The notes under the pieces are model-generated. The model saw only the letters and a program-made list of their open reading frames with translations. It did no database searches and had not been told where the DNA came from. This document shows positions 56,568 through 63,716 of a DNA stretch of 64,000 bases, in pieces. Origin of the DNA: Cyclobacterium sp. SYSU L10401 (GTDB taxonomy: Bacteria; Bacteroidota; Bacteroidia; Cytophagales; Cyclobacteriaceae); the NCBI RefSeq assembly GCF_010993705.1, contig NZ_WOFO01000008.1:203231-267230 (forward strand), in the 5' to 3' direction. The position numbers were made by a program, and so were the translations under genes. How positions within the stretch are numbered: the first letter of the stretch is position 1; each line of letters begins with the position of its first letter.

Positions 56568-56876
56568 ATGGAAGATATTGAAGTAGACGAACTAAAAGCG
56601 CGACTGGATAAAAACGAAAAGTTTGTTTTCATCGATGTTCGGGAAGCATATGAGTACGAAGATGATAACCTTGGGGCATGGCTCATACCCCTGGCCCAGC
56701 TACCCCATAAATTAGCTGAATTGGAAGCCCATAAAGACGAGGAAATCATCATTCATTGCCGTTCCGGTGCAAGAAGTGGCAATGCCAAGCAATTTCTTGA
56801 AAGCAAAGGCTTTCCGAAAGTCAGGAATGTGTTGGGAGGGATTCTGGCTTACCGGGAATTGGAGGACGAGGACTGA
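56568..56876 (+). CDS. Rhodanese-like domain protein
   Basis: 102 residues, single rhodanese module: FVFIDVREAYEYEDDNLGAWLIPL is the family entry, and IIHCRSGARSGNAKQFLESKGF holds the active-site Cys in a CRSGARS loop. A cytoplasmic sulfur-transfer or thiosulfate-sulfurtransferase protein. It starts 3 bp after the T9SS gene stop. Confidence 0.93.
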   Translation: MEDIEVDELKARLDKNEKFVFIDVREAYEYEDDNLGAWLIPLAQLPHKLAELEAHKDEEIIIHCRSGARSGNAKQFLESKGFPKVRNVLGGILAYRELEDED

Positions 56877-57361
56877 AATTTCGTGAACTCGCATTTCTGG
56901 TAAAGACTTGCTGCTAGGCTGCAAATAAGGTCCATAAACAAATCGCAACGGCAGAAACGTACCTAGAAATCCAACCGTTGATGAAATCCCCCTTTTTTAA
57001 AGGGGGACAGGGGGATTTTTTCGATGGCCTCATTATTTAATACGTTGATTTATTGATGGTTACGTAAGTAAATCCCCCTTGCCCCCTTGATAAGGGGGAA
57101 TTGTACCGTTCGGGTTTACGGAATTTAGTAACCTTGGCGTTTTTTAGCCCGACTGCATTACCCAATTTCAGCAAAAAATCACATTTTCAGCAAATCCCCC
57201 TTTTTTAAAGGGGGTTGGGGGATTTTTTCGAGGATTTTAATTTAGACCAAAACTATTTTCCGATAATTAACCTTAAAATTCCTTCCGAAAATGATTGTAA
57301 AGGGCTCTTTTCCCATTGAGTCCGGATTTAATACCGTTTGGATTTAGTGCTCTCTTTTACC
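56877..57361. repeat. Clustered CCCCC/GGGGG hairpin repeats (three elements)
   Basis: No gene. Three related elements lie at 56984-57018, 57070-57102 and 57192-57225. The first and third contain CCCCCTTT-TTT-AAAGGGGG (8-bp stem), each nested in AAATCCCCC...GGGGGATTT; the second has CCCCCTT-GAT-AAGGGGG. A unit of about 60 bp after element 1 (57011-57073) is repeated beyond the DUF559 gene (57824-57887). See findings. Confidence 0.85.
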
Positions 57362-57757
57362 TCAAAAATTGGTCCTGGGAACATCATTTTCAACTTCCCA
57401 GTCATCAATAAACGCACCTATTTCCTGGAGAATGAAAGGCATGGATTTCTTGACATCTTTATCCAAAAACCTTAGAAAACATAAGCCCATTTTCTCCAAA
57501 ACCAATTGCCTTTTAAGATCTTCAACAACTGATTCAGCATGGAAGTGGCTATCTCCATCAATTTCAATGACCAATTGTAATCTCTTGCAGTAAAAATCGA
57601 CAATATATTCTCCCAACGGCTTCTGCCTGTTAAACGCGTAGCCTCGAAATTGACGTGCTCGTAGTTTTTGCCAAAGTAAAACCTCGGAAAGCGTTGAATG
57701 AGATCGTAATTCTCTTGAAAATTCTTTCAAATTCTTGTTGTAGGGAAGAAATCGCAT
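57362..57757 (-). CDS. DUF559 (Vsr/HJR-like PD-(D/E)XK nuclease-fold) protein
   Basis: 131 residues of the DUF559 family, related to very-short-patch-repair endonucleases. LRSHSTLSEVLLWQKLRARQFRGYAFNRQKPLGEYIVDFYCKRLQLVIEIDGDSH shows the arrangement E...D...ExD expected for a PD-(D/E)XK active site, so it is probably still able to bind metal. The gene is isolated, oriented against the rhodanese operon and surrounded by hairpin and direct repeats, an arrangement seen for this family in many Bacteroidota. In vivo role unknown: DNA repair, transposition of its repeats, or defence are all possible. Confidence 0.85.
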   Translation of the reverse strand: MRFLPYNKNLKEFSRELRSHSTLSEVLLWQKLRARQFRGYAFNRQKPLGEYIVDFYCKRLQLVIEIDGDSHFHAESVVEDLKRQLVLEKMGLCFLRFLDKDVKKSMPFILQEIGAFIDDWEVENDVPRTNF

Positions 57758-57823
57758 GGAAGAAGTTAGAAATTATGCATTAAATTTCAATGTTTTTTCT
57801 TGGAAATTTTATTTCTTGCGGTA

Positions 57824-57887
57824 GGGATTTTTCCGATGGCCTCATTATTTAATACACTGATTTATTGATAGTTACGTAAGTAAATCC
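57824..57887. repeat. Right copy of a ~60-bp direct repeat flanking the DUF559 gene
   Basis: This segment repeats 57011-57073 with about five differences (shared core CCTCATTATTTAATAC and GTTACGTAAGTAAATCCC), displaced by about 813 bp. A further partly degraded hairpin block runs to 57977 and ends in the shared GATTTTTTCGAGGA sequence also found at 57221-57234. Confidence 0.8.
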
Positions 57888-57978
57888 CTCCCGACATGGG
57901 TCGGGACAGGCTCTCGCCCCTTATTAAGGGGGAATTGTCTACGATTTCTTTACAGGGACAGGGGGATTTTTTCGAGGA

Positions 57979-59088
57979 TTACTCGATCATGAAAGGTCGG
58001 GGGATAAAGCAGAGGATAAAGATCAGAATGGCGATCCACCCGAGGATTTTTCTGTTTTGATCCAACGGGCGGCCATCCGGTACTTCTGGATGATTAATTC
58101 CCAAAACCCTGCCCACCAAAAAGGCAAATAACAGCCAGCCGGAATAGCCCTCAATGCCCGGATAAATGCCTGAAAGGCTGTATTGGACCACTGCGATGCC
58201 CAGGGCCATGATCCATTTGTTCATCAGGGAGAGGGAAGTTTTCCTAAAACAGATAAACAGAAAACCTATATACAGGGGAAGGGCAAAAATCAGGTAATTC
58301 AGGTCCTCAAAGGGGTTGATGACACCCAGTCCGGCAAAAAACAGGAACAGGGTATAGGCTACCAGGGATACGGTCTCGTGGTGCCTGGGAAATATTCCAA
58401 AAACCACATGGCCACCATCCAGCTGCCCGATGGGAAGCAGGTTAAGGGCCGTAAAGAACAGCGCCAGGTAGCCGGCAAACAGGTAGGGATAATGAATGAC
58501 CTCTGCCATGTTCGGCATTCTTTCCGGGTCGGCCAATGTTTCCTGCATGATCCAGAAAAGCAGGTTGTAGCCCAGTTGAATATCCATTACGTCTTCATCC
58601 GCCTCTTTGTCATAGGTAGGGTCCGCATATTCCGGATGAATCTCATAAATATAGGATGCCTCGGGCAGGCTGGTAAACCCATAGATAAGCACAGCTAATG
58701 CCACTACGAAGCCTGCCAGGGGACCGGCTACCCCGATATCAAAGAATTTTTTACGGGAGCCCACCTGGCTTTTCATTTGTATCACTGCTCCAAAGGTACC
58801 GATGGAAGGCGCTCCGATAAAACCCAACCAGGCCGGTATAAAGAAGGGTAGGGAAGAGCGGACTTTATGGTAAATGGAGGTGAACAAATGACCCATTTCG
58901 TGAATAAACAAAATCCCCAGAAAGGGAATGGAAAATTGCAGCGAAAGGAGAAAATACTCCCAGGTGAGCGGCTTTTCATCCGAAAGCACGCTTTTGCCAT
59001 ACAGCCATTCCCCGCCCGCAAGCGTGGTGGCAATTAAGGTCAAAAATAAGAGTGATCCGTGCTTTAGGTAATCCCTGTTACTGTACAT
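57979..59088 (-). CDS. Site-2 protease family (M50) membrane metalloprotease
   Basis: 369 residues from ATG 59088 (MYSNRDYLKHG); an upstream start at 59184 would overlap the HAD gene by 107 bp. A multi-pass protein with zinc motif HEMGH (His63, Glu64, His67) in FLGILFIHEMGHLFTSIYHKV and the third ligand in LPIGQLDGGH, about 200 residues later. It cleaves substrates within the membrane. The insert of ~60 residues (EIHPEYADPTYDKEADEDVMD) and an N-terminal cap are typical of the plant EGY/bacterial FtsH-independent group. The start overlaps the end of the upstream HAD gene by 11 bp, so the two are coupled. Confidence 0.9.
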   Translation of the reverse strand: MYSNRDYLKHGSLLFLTLIATTLAGGEWLYGKSVLSDEKPLTWEYFLLSLQFSIPFLGILFIHEMGHLFTSIYHKVRSSLPFFIPAWLGFIGAPSIGTFGAVIQMKSQVGSRKKFFDIGVAGPLAGFVVALAVLIYGFTSLPEASYIYEIHPEYADPTYDKEADEDVMDIQLGYNLLFWIMQETLADPERMPNMAEVIHYPYLFAGYLALFFTALNLLPIGQLDGGHVVFGIFPRHHETVSLVAYTLFLFFAGLGVINPFEDLNYLIFALPLYIGFLFICFRKTSLSLMNKWIMALGIAVVQYSLSGIYPGIEGYSGWLLFAFLVGRVLGINHPEVPDGRPLDQNRKILGWIAILIFILCFIPRPFMIE

Positions 59089-59710
59089 TCTGGAAAAAAT
59101 TGATAAGTGCTTTAGGGTGATCGATATGAAAGGTTTTAAGTCCAACCTTTTCGGCGCCCAAAAGGTTTTCTTTGAGGTCATCAAAAAACAGGCATTGTTC
59201 GGGTTTGGCCCCCAGTGTTTGAAGTACCGATTGGTAGATGGCTTCTCCGGGTTTTCTCAGGCCCATTTCATGGCTTAAAAACAAGTGGTCAAACAAATGG
59301 GGCCAGGTATTTTCCGGGAGTTGGTTTAAGAAGGCCTGTTCGACTACCTTAAAATGGATGGAATTGGTATTGCTGAGCATAAACAGGGGGTACTTTTGTT
59401 TGAGTTTCAGCAGCAGGTCCAGCCTTTCCTGGGGGATCGCCACCAGCAGGCTGTTCCACACCTCATCGATCCAGGCATCTTCCCAATCGGCGGAGAAATA
59501 TTCCCTTACCCCATTTCTAAAGGCTGCTTCATCTATTTTGCCGGTTTCCAGGTCATAGTGGATGGGGGAAACCATAAAATCCTTTACCATGGCATGCTTT
59601 TCCCCGGGTAGTTTGGCATACAACTTATCAAAAGTCCGTTGGTAGTCAATATCATAGATGACATTTCCCAGATCAAAGATTAAAAATTGGATTTCCGGAT
59701 GGTTTTTCAT
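59078..59710 (-). CDS. HAD-superfamily hydrolase (subfamily IA)
   Basis: 210 residues. Motif I is FDLGNVIYDID (nucleophile Asp13); motif II FMLSNTNSIH; motif III/IV: MGLRKPGEAIYQSVLQTLGAKPEQCLFFDDLKENLLGAE. A cap domain lies between about 20 and 95. Phosphatase on a small metabolite; substrate cannot be read. Followed by the overlapping site-2-protease gene. Confidence 0.92.
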   Translation of the reverse strand: MKNHPEIQFLIFDLGNVIYDIDYQRTFDKLYAKLPGEKHAMVKDFMVSPIHYDLETGKIDEAAFRNGVREYFSADWEDAWIDEVWNSLLVAIPQERLDLLLKLKQKYPLFMLSNTNSIHFKVVEQAFLNQLPENTWPHLFDHLFLSHEMGLRKPGEAIYQSVLQTLGAKPEQCLFFDDLKENLLGAEKVGLKTFHIDHPKALINFFQNVQ

Positions 59711-59939
59711 CTGTTTATAATTGGCTTTTAAAGGTCAGATGGAATCTCGCCATGATATTCATCCAACTGTGGGAAGTTTTCGTCATGCTCGATTTCATGA
59801 AGATATATGTTGTGAAATTAAAATCAAATATGTAACATTGCAGTCCCAAAAGCAAGGTAAAATGATCAAAAAAAGCGGTATTTTAAGCTTTAAAGGCTTG
59901 GTCGCTAATTTGCTTCGGGGATAGAAGATAAATTGAAAT

Positions 59940-60013
59940 GGGCCTATAACTCAGTTGGTTAGAGTATCTGACTCATAATCAGAAAGTCCCTGGTTCGAGC
60001 CCAGGTGGGCCCA
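59940..60013 (+). tRNA. tRNA with CAU anticodon (Met elongator or Ile2)
   Basis: A complete 74-nt cloverleaf without encoded CCA. Acceptor stem GGGCCTA/TGGGCCC, D stem ACTC/GAGT, anticodon stem TCTGA/TCAGA with loop CTCATAA (anticodon CAT), and T arm CCTGG-TTCGAGC-CCAGG. The anticodon stem lacks the three G-C pairs of initiators and position 1-72 is paired, so it is not tRNA-fMet. Distinguishing elongator Met from lysidine-modified Ile2 needs a covariance model. It marks the edge of the accessory tract. Confidence 0.95.
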
Positions 60014-60014
60014 C

Positions 60015-60045
60015 AAGCCGCTTAATTTCTAAGCGGCTTTATTAT
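60015..60045 (+). terminator. Intrinsic terminator of the tRNA gene
   Basis: Ten-bp perfect stem: AAGCCGCTTA (60015-60024) and TAAGCGGCTT (60030-60039), loop ATTTC, then TATTATT. It lies one base after the tRNA. Confidence 0.88.
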
Positions 60046-60065
60046 TACCCCGCAGAAATCAAAAG

Positions 60066-60107
60066 CATCTGACTCCCCCGAAAGCTTTCGGGGCAGAAAG
60101 TCCCTCC
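60066..60107 (+). pseudogene. Broken copy of the tRNA anticodon arm with an 18-bp palindrome
   Basis: ATCTGACTC followed by CCCCGAAAGCTTTCGGGG and then CAGAAAGTCCCT. The two outer pieces match the anticodon arm and variable loop of the tRNA at 59940-60013, with the anticodon replaced by a perfect palindrome. Likely an eroded attachment-site remnant. Confidence 0.65.
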
Positions 60108-60350
60108 AGTCGATAGGAATAGGGGGTAACAGGGTAGGCCAACAATGATGCTGAATATTAGATAGGAAAAAAATTTGTTTCAATAAACGTGTAAAAACAC
60201 CATAAACATTTTGGGAATTGGTCCTCTCGGGATTAGCTGGCAGGAATTTTATTGATCTCAGTCCCTACGTTAAATGGGACGATAAAAAGTCAGTTCTGAT
60301 TTATAATACCTTTTTCAGTCGTCCATGGAGCTAGGCCACTTTTTTTTACT

Positions 60351-60475
60351 GGGATGAATAAGGACTTGCGGTATATTCAGCAGCTTCTGAGAAACCACTC
60401 CAGCAAGACAATTAGGGTGTAATCGTTCGTTAGCACCATGCATGTGGGCCAAATCATTTCCCAGAGAGCCTTCCT
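60351..60475 (+). pseudogene. Tyrosine recombinase (integrase) C-terminal remnant
   Basis: The frame starting GGG at 60351 reads GMNKDLRYIQQLLRNHSSKTIRV, then a stop (60420), then VSTMHVGQIISQ. This corresponds to the family C-terminus (DLRYIQ-LLGH-SSKTTEIYTHVS), the region with the catalytic His and Tyr; the Tyr segment is destroyed (the stop and missing YTHVS). No upstream catalytic Arg region was found in the adjacent 150 bp. A decayed integrase next to a tRNA. Confidence 0.6.
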
Positions 60476-60493
60476 GACAGTTAAGGGAAATGA

Positions 60494-60829
60494 AAACCAG
60501 CCACTGATTTTTATATCGCTGAAAGCAACTATCCGGCAGTCATCAAAAAACTGTTTACGCGCTCGGCTATTGGCAGAAGAACGAAGAAAAGGGTGAAGTT
60601 TTATACGCCACTACTTGAAAAAATTCTGGTGGACCTATTTGCGGAAGGAAAGCTTTTCTACTACCTGCAAGGGTCTGAAAAGATGCATATCTACCAAAAT
60701 GCCACAAGGACCTATGCCCTCAATTTCACCAAACTTTTCAGCTACTCAAAACGAAGGGAAAGAGACCAGGACATCAAGCCGTTCATGAAGAACCACATTT
60801 ACCACCTTTTAAAAGATATTTTCGATTGA
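60494..60829 (+). pseudogene. AbiEi/DUF6577-like antitoxin C-terminal fragment
   Basis: An open frame from 60494 (after a stop at 60491) reads DFYIAESNYPAVIKKLFTRSAIGRRTKKRVKFYTPLLEKILVDLF and on to KDIFD. The TPLLEKILVDL core resembles the conserved C-terminal helix of AbiEi-type antitoxins and related DUF6577 proteins of Bacteroidota. No N-terminal winged-helix region and no toxin partner are present, so it looks decayed. A GTG at 60593 could start a 78-residue protein, but a functional role is unlikely. Assignment by motif memory only. Confidence 0.5.
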
Positions 60830-60857
60830 TTATGGAACTTTGAGCAGCCACGGTTTT

Positions 60858-61295
60858 TTAATCCTCTTTAATCCCCATAATCGGATGCAAGCAGGATGCC
60901 CAGTATTTAAAAACAATTTTCAGCAGTTCGCCCTGAGCTTCTATCGTATCAGCCTTTTTAAAATAGCCCTGTACATTATGAGAATAGGCACGTTTTACCG
61001 TTTTATCGGAATCATCGCTTGAGAAAAAAACAAATGGAATGGATTTTTCATGCAAGTACCTGTCCTTTTCAATTTCCCTCTTAAATTCCAAACCGTTCAT
61101 TTCCGGCATGTTGATATCGCAAATGATTAGGAAAATCTCGTCACGGTTATCTTTAAGGTGTATAAGTGCTTCTTTAGCATCTGAAATGTACTCGACATCA
61201 TTAAACCGGTCTATTGAGGCCAATGCTTCCTTAAGTAGTAATTCTTCATACGGCTGATCATCCACCAGGAGGATCTTTCCGGTTATTTTTTTCAT
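60858..61295 (-). CDS. Stand-alone CheY-like response regulator receiver
   Basis: 145 residues, a single receiver domain: acidic pocket LLVDDQ, phospho-acceptor Asp in LIICDINMPEMNGLEF, the switch Ser/Thr segment VFFSSDDSD, and the conserved Lys in GYFKKAD. No output domain. The C-terminus has KYWASCLHPIMG. No cognate histidine kinase is nearby, so it probably relays from an unlinked kinase or sits in the accessory tract as a carried gene. Confidence 0.92.
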   Translation of the reverse strand: MKKITGKILLVDDQPYEELLLKEALASIDRFNDVEYISDAKEALIHLKDNRDEIFLIICDINMPEMNGLEFKREIEKDRYLHEKSIPFVFFSSDDSDKTVKRAYSHNVQGYFKKADTIEAQGELLKIVFKYWASCLHPIMGIKED

Positions 61296-61660
61296 AAAAT
61301 CTTGATAAATAAGGCTTATGCCTTTATTAAAATTATATTATTATTAAATATAAGTCTATTTAATGCAAATAAAAATCTAATGCGAAGCTGGGCTCGCTTG
61401 AAGACTCCTCTGGATTTGCGACAGCGCTACCACCGTGCATCAAGTTTTAAAATTCTCATGCTGCCCATTTGTCATTATCCAGGCCGCAAGGTAATGTGAC
61501 CGCATGGAAGGTGATGGGAAACACCGGAGAGCAAAATGGTGAACAGACCCTTTGGCAGGCTCATCGAGACAGACGAATAAATCACTCATAACCAAGTTTC
61601 AAATCCTGGGCTTGCGCTGAAAGAAGTTTCAATTTTTTTTTCTGGTCCTTTGAAGGCTCT
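61296..61660. other. Intergenic region with no recognisable gene
   Basis: About 365 bp without convincing ORF; the short frame at 61302-61499 has no protein-like pattern. Base composition varies along it, consistent with patchwork remnants. Confidence 0.5.
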
Positions 61661-61681
61661 TTTCGTAGGTGAGCAAATCTC

Positions 61682-61873
61682 CTAATAGGATTCTTCGATG
61701 CTCCCCACTTTCTTGAACGGAATGGTAGTATTGTTTTCCAGTAATTTAATCCACTTTGGTAATGTTCCCTGGCTTTCGTATTTTTCTTTTAAATAGCTAT
61801 CCCAATTTGAACAAAGAGCAGGTTCTGGCTGCACTTTTTTTCCATTCCCAAAGTAAAAAGGGACTGTAAATAA
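61682..61873 (-). pseudogene. Unrecognised C-terminal gene fragment
   Basis: A 63-codon open frame with ordinary protein composition (PFYFGNGKKVQPEPALC, then NWDSYLKEKYESQGTLPKWIKLLENN, ending EESY-stop) begins directly after an in-frame stop at 61874-61876 and has no start codon. It looks like the end of a longer, decayed gene. The family is unknown to me. Confidence 0.4.
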
Positions 61874-62121
61874 TCAACTCTATTTTACCTACCCCCTGGC
61901 AACCTTCCTGACAATGAAAATGAGCATGTTACTTGAAGGTTTCGGTAATTTTCCGATAGTTAGAGGGGAGTCCTTTTCAGGCGATAATAGAAAAAACAGC
62001 AAGGATTTCGGTTAGCCAATAGTTGCTTCATTTTAGTTTTCATTTTTATAATTGTAATTGTATTTCATGAGATAAGCGTATTATTAATCATAATTCATGA
62101 AAAGTAATTGATTTTCATGGT

Positions 62122-62129
62122 ATATTTGT
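62122..62129 (+). promoter_or_regulatory. Candidate -7 element for the Fic gene
   Basis: TATATTTG fits TAnnTTTG, 24 bp before the Fic start. A TTG at 62109-62111 is too close for a -33 box. The motif TCATG recurs at about 62067, 62095, 62116 and 62188 around it. Confidence 0.35.
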
Positions 62130-62153
62130 ACTTGTATGTCATAAAAAGGGATA

Positions 62154-63704
62154 ATGCATCACTGTTTTTCACAACAAGTAACTGTATTTCATGGAAGATC
62201 TACTCCAGAACCTGGATTTCTTGCTGGATATGCATTATTAGTAGCTATAATTGAGGAAAATGGGGTGAACGTTCCTTTACCTGACAGACTTGCCATTATT
62301 ACTGAAAAACATCAACGGTACAATACCAACCAATGGCAAGTATTTACAATCAGACATAAACCTGCCAATGACATAACCAGTCATTTAGCTTTTGCCATAA
62401 AATACGAAGGAATAGATCTATACATTCTAAAAAAATTCTTTCAGCACACAGGAAGCGAGCCTGTTCTGCATATGCTAAAGAAAGAGCCAACCAGTCAATA
62501 CAGCAGAAAGGTATGGTTTCTGTATGAATGGCTAATGGATAAAGTGCTTGACGTACCAGATCTCAAGGCAGGAACATATGTCGAAATAGTCAATCCCAAA
62601 CTTCAATACACAAGCTTTTCAATTAACTCTACCCGACACAGAATAAAAAATAACCTACCGGGGACACCAGCGTTTTGTCCCATGATTAATAAAACAGATA
62701 AAATCGAAAACTTCATATCTAAAGATTTATCTGGTTCAATGGAAAAAGGCTTGGATGGCAGGGACAAAGATATCATTAGAAGGACTGCTGCATTTCTGTT
62801 ATTAAAAGACTCAAAAGCTTCCTTTGCTATTGAAGGAGAATATCCTCCAAACCTTAGAGCAAGAAATTGGGGAAAAGCAATTGGACAATCAGGAAAAAAA
62901 CAACTTACCATAGAAGAATTAGAGCGGCTTCAAGACATCGTTATTGGGCCAAAAAAACTGAAGAATATGGGGTTAAGAACGCAGGAAGGCTTTATCGGAG
63001 AGCATGATCGCGAAACTTTTTCTCCCTTACCTGATCATATATCAGCAAAATATAAGGATTTACCATCTTTGATGAAAGGACTATTGGATACAAATAAACT
63101 TCTGCAAGAGTCAGCGTACGACCCTGTTTTAGCAGCAGCCACCATAGCATTTGGATTTGTATTTATCCACCCTTTCTCTGATGGTAATGGCCGTATTCAC
63201 AGATACATAATTCATCATATATTGACTCGAATGGGGTATACTAAAAGGGGCATGATTTTTCCAATATCAGCAGCCATACTAAATCGGATTGATGAATACC
63301 AGTCAATTCTAGAATCATACTCTTCTCCAAGAATAGAATTAGTAGAATGGGAGCCCACACCAGATCATAATGTTAAAATCCTCAATAATACCATTGATCT
63401 ATATCGTTATTACGACCTAACCAAACAGGTGGAATTTTTATACGAATGTGTAGAAGAAACCATCGAGCAAATAATACCAGAGGAACTAGATTATTTAGAA
63501 AAATATGACCGAATAACTAATTATATAAACAATTATTTGTCTTTGCCAGACACCAAGGTGGATTTATTGATCAAGTTGCTAAATCAGAATAAGGGTAGGC
63601 TATCAAAGAATAAAAGACAGAAGGAGTTTGACGATATCACTGATGAAGAAATTTCATCAATTGAAGAGAACTTTCAGTCCATTTTTGAAATAAATAATAA
63701 ATAA
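62154..63704 (+). CDS. Fic family protein (probable AMPylase) with intramolecular inhibition motif
   Basis: 516 residues. The Fic active site is HPFSDGNGRIHR starting at His339, an exact match to HPFx(D/E)GNGRxxR, so the AMP-transfer chemistry should be intact. Ahead of it, SFAIEG (Ser223 to Glu227-Gly228) fits the (S/T)xxxE(G/N) inhibitory helix, which makes this a class II, self-inhibited Fic; no separate antitoxin gene is needed. A C-terminal extension (about 400-516) is helical and lysine/glutamate rich, probably a wHTH-like or oligomerisation domain. The gene is visibly more AT-rich than the core genes, suggesting recent acquisition. Target unknown. Confidence 0.92.
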   Translation: MHHCFSQQVTVFHGRSTPEPGFLAGYALLVAIIEENGVNVPLPDRLAIITEKHQRYNTNQWQVFTIRHKPANDITSHLAFAIKYEGIDLYILKKFFQHTGSEPVLHMLKKEPTSQYSRKVWFLYEWLMDKVLDVPDLKAGTYVEIVNPKLQYTSFSINSTRHRIKNNLPGTPAFCPMINKTDKIENFISKDLSGSMEKGLDGRDKDIIRRTAAFLLLKDSKASFAIEGEYPPNLRARNWGKAIGQSGKKQLTIEELERLQDIVIGPKKLKNMGLRTQEGFIGEHDRETFSPLPDHISAKYKDLPSLMKGLLDTNKLLQESAYDPVLAAATIAFGFVFIHPFSDGNGRIHRYIIHHILTRMGYTKRGMIFPISAAILNRIDEYQSILESYSSPRIELVEWEPTPDHNVKILNNTIDLYRYYDLTKQVEFLYECVEETIEQIIPEELDYLEKYDRITNYINNYLSLPDTKVDLLIKLLNQNKGRLSKNKRQKEFDDITDEEISSIEENFQSIFEINNK

Positions 63705-63716
63705 ACGAAAGCCCAA

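Noticed and set aside
59721..59924. 67-codon ORF between the HAD gene and the tRNA.
   Set aside because: No protein-family pattern, irregular composition, and it fills the region where the HAD and tRNA promoters must lie.
60117..60140. TAGGGGGTAACAGGGTAGG resembles the I-SceI homing endonuclease site.
   Set aside because: Only a partial match, with no LAGLIDADG gene nearby; most likely coincidence in island DNA.
61302..61499. 65-codon plus-strand ORF after the receiver gene.
   Set aside because: Begins in an AT-rich promoter-like stretch and lacks any recognisable pattern.
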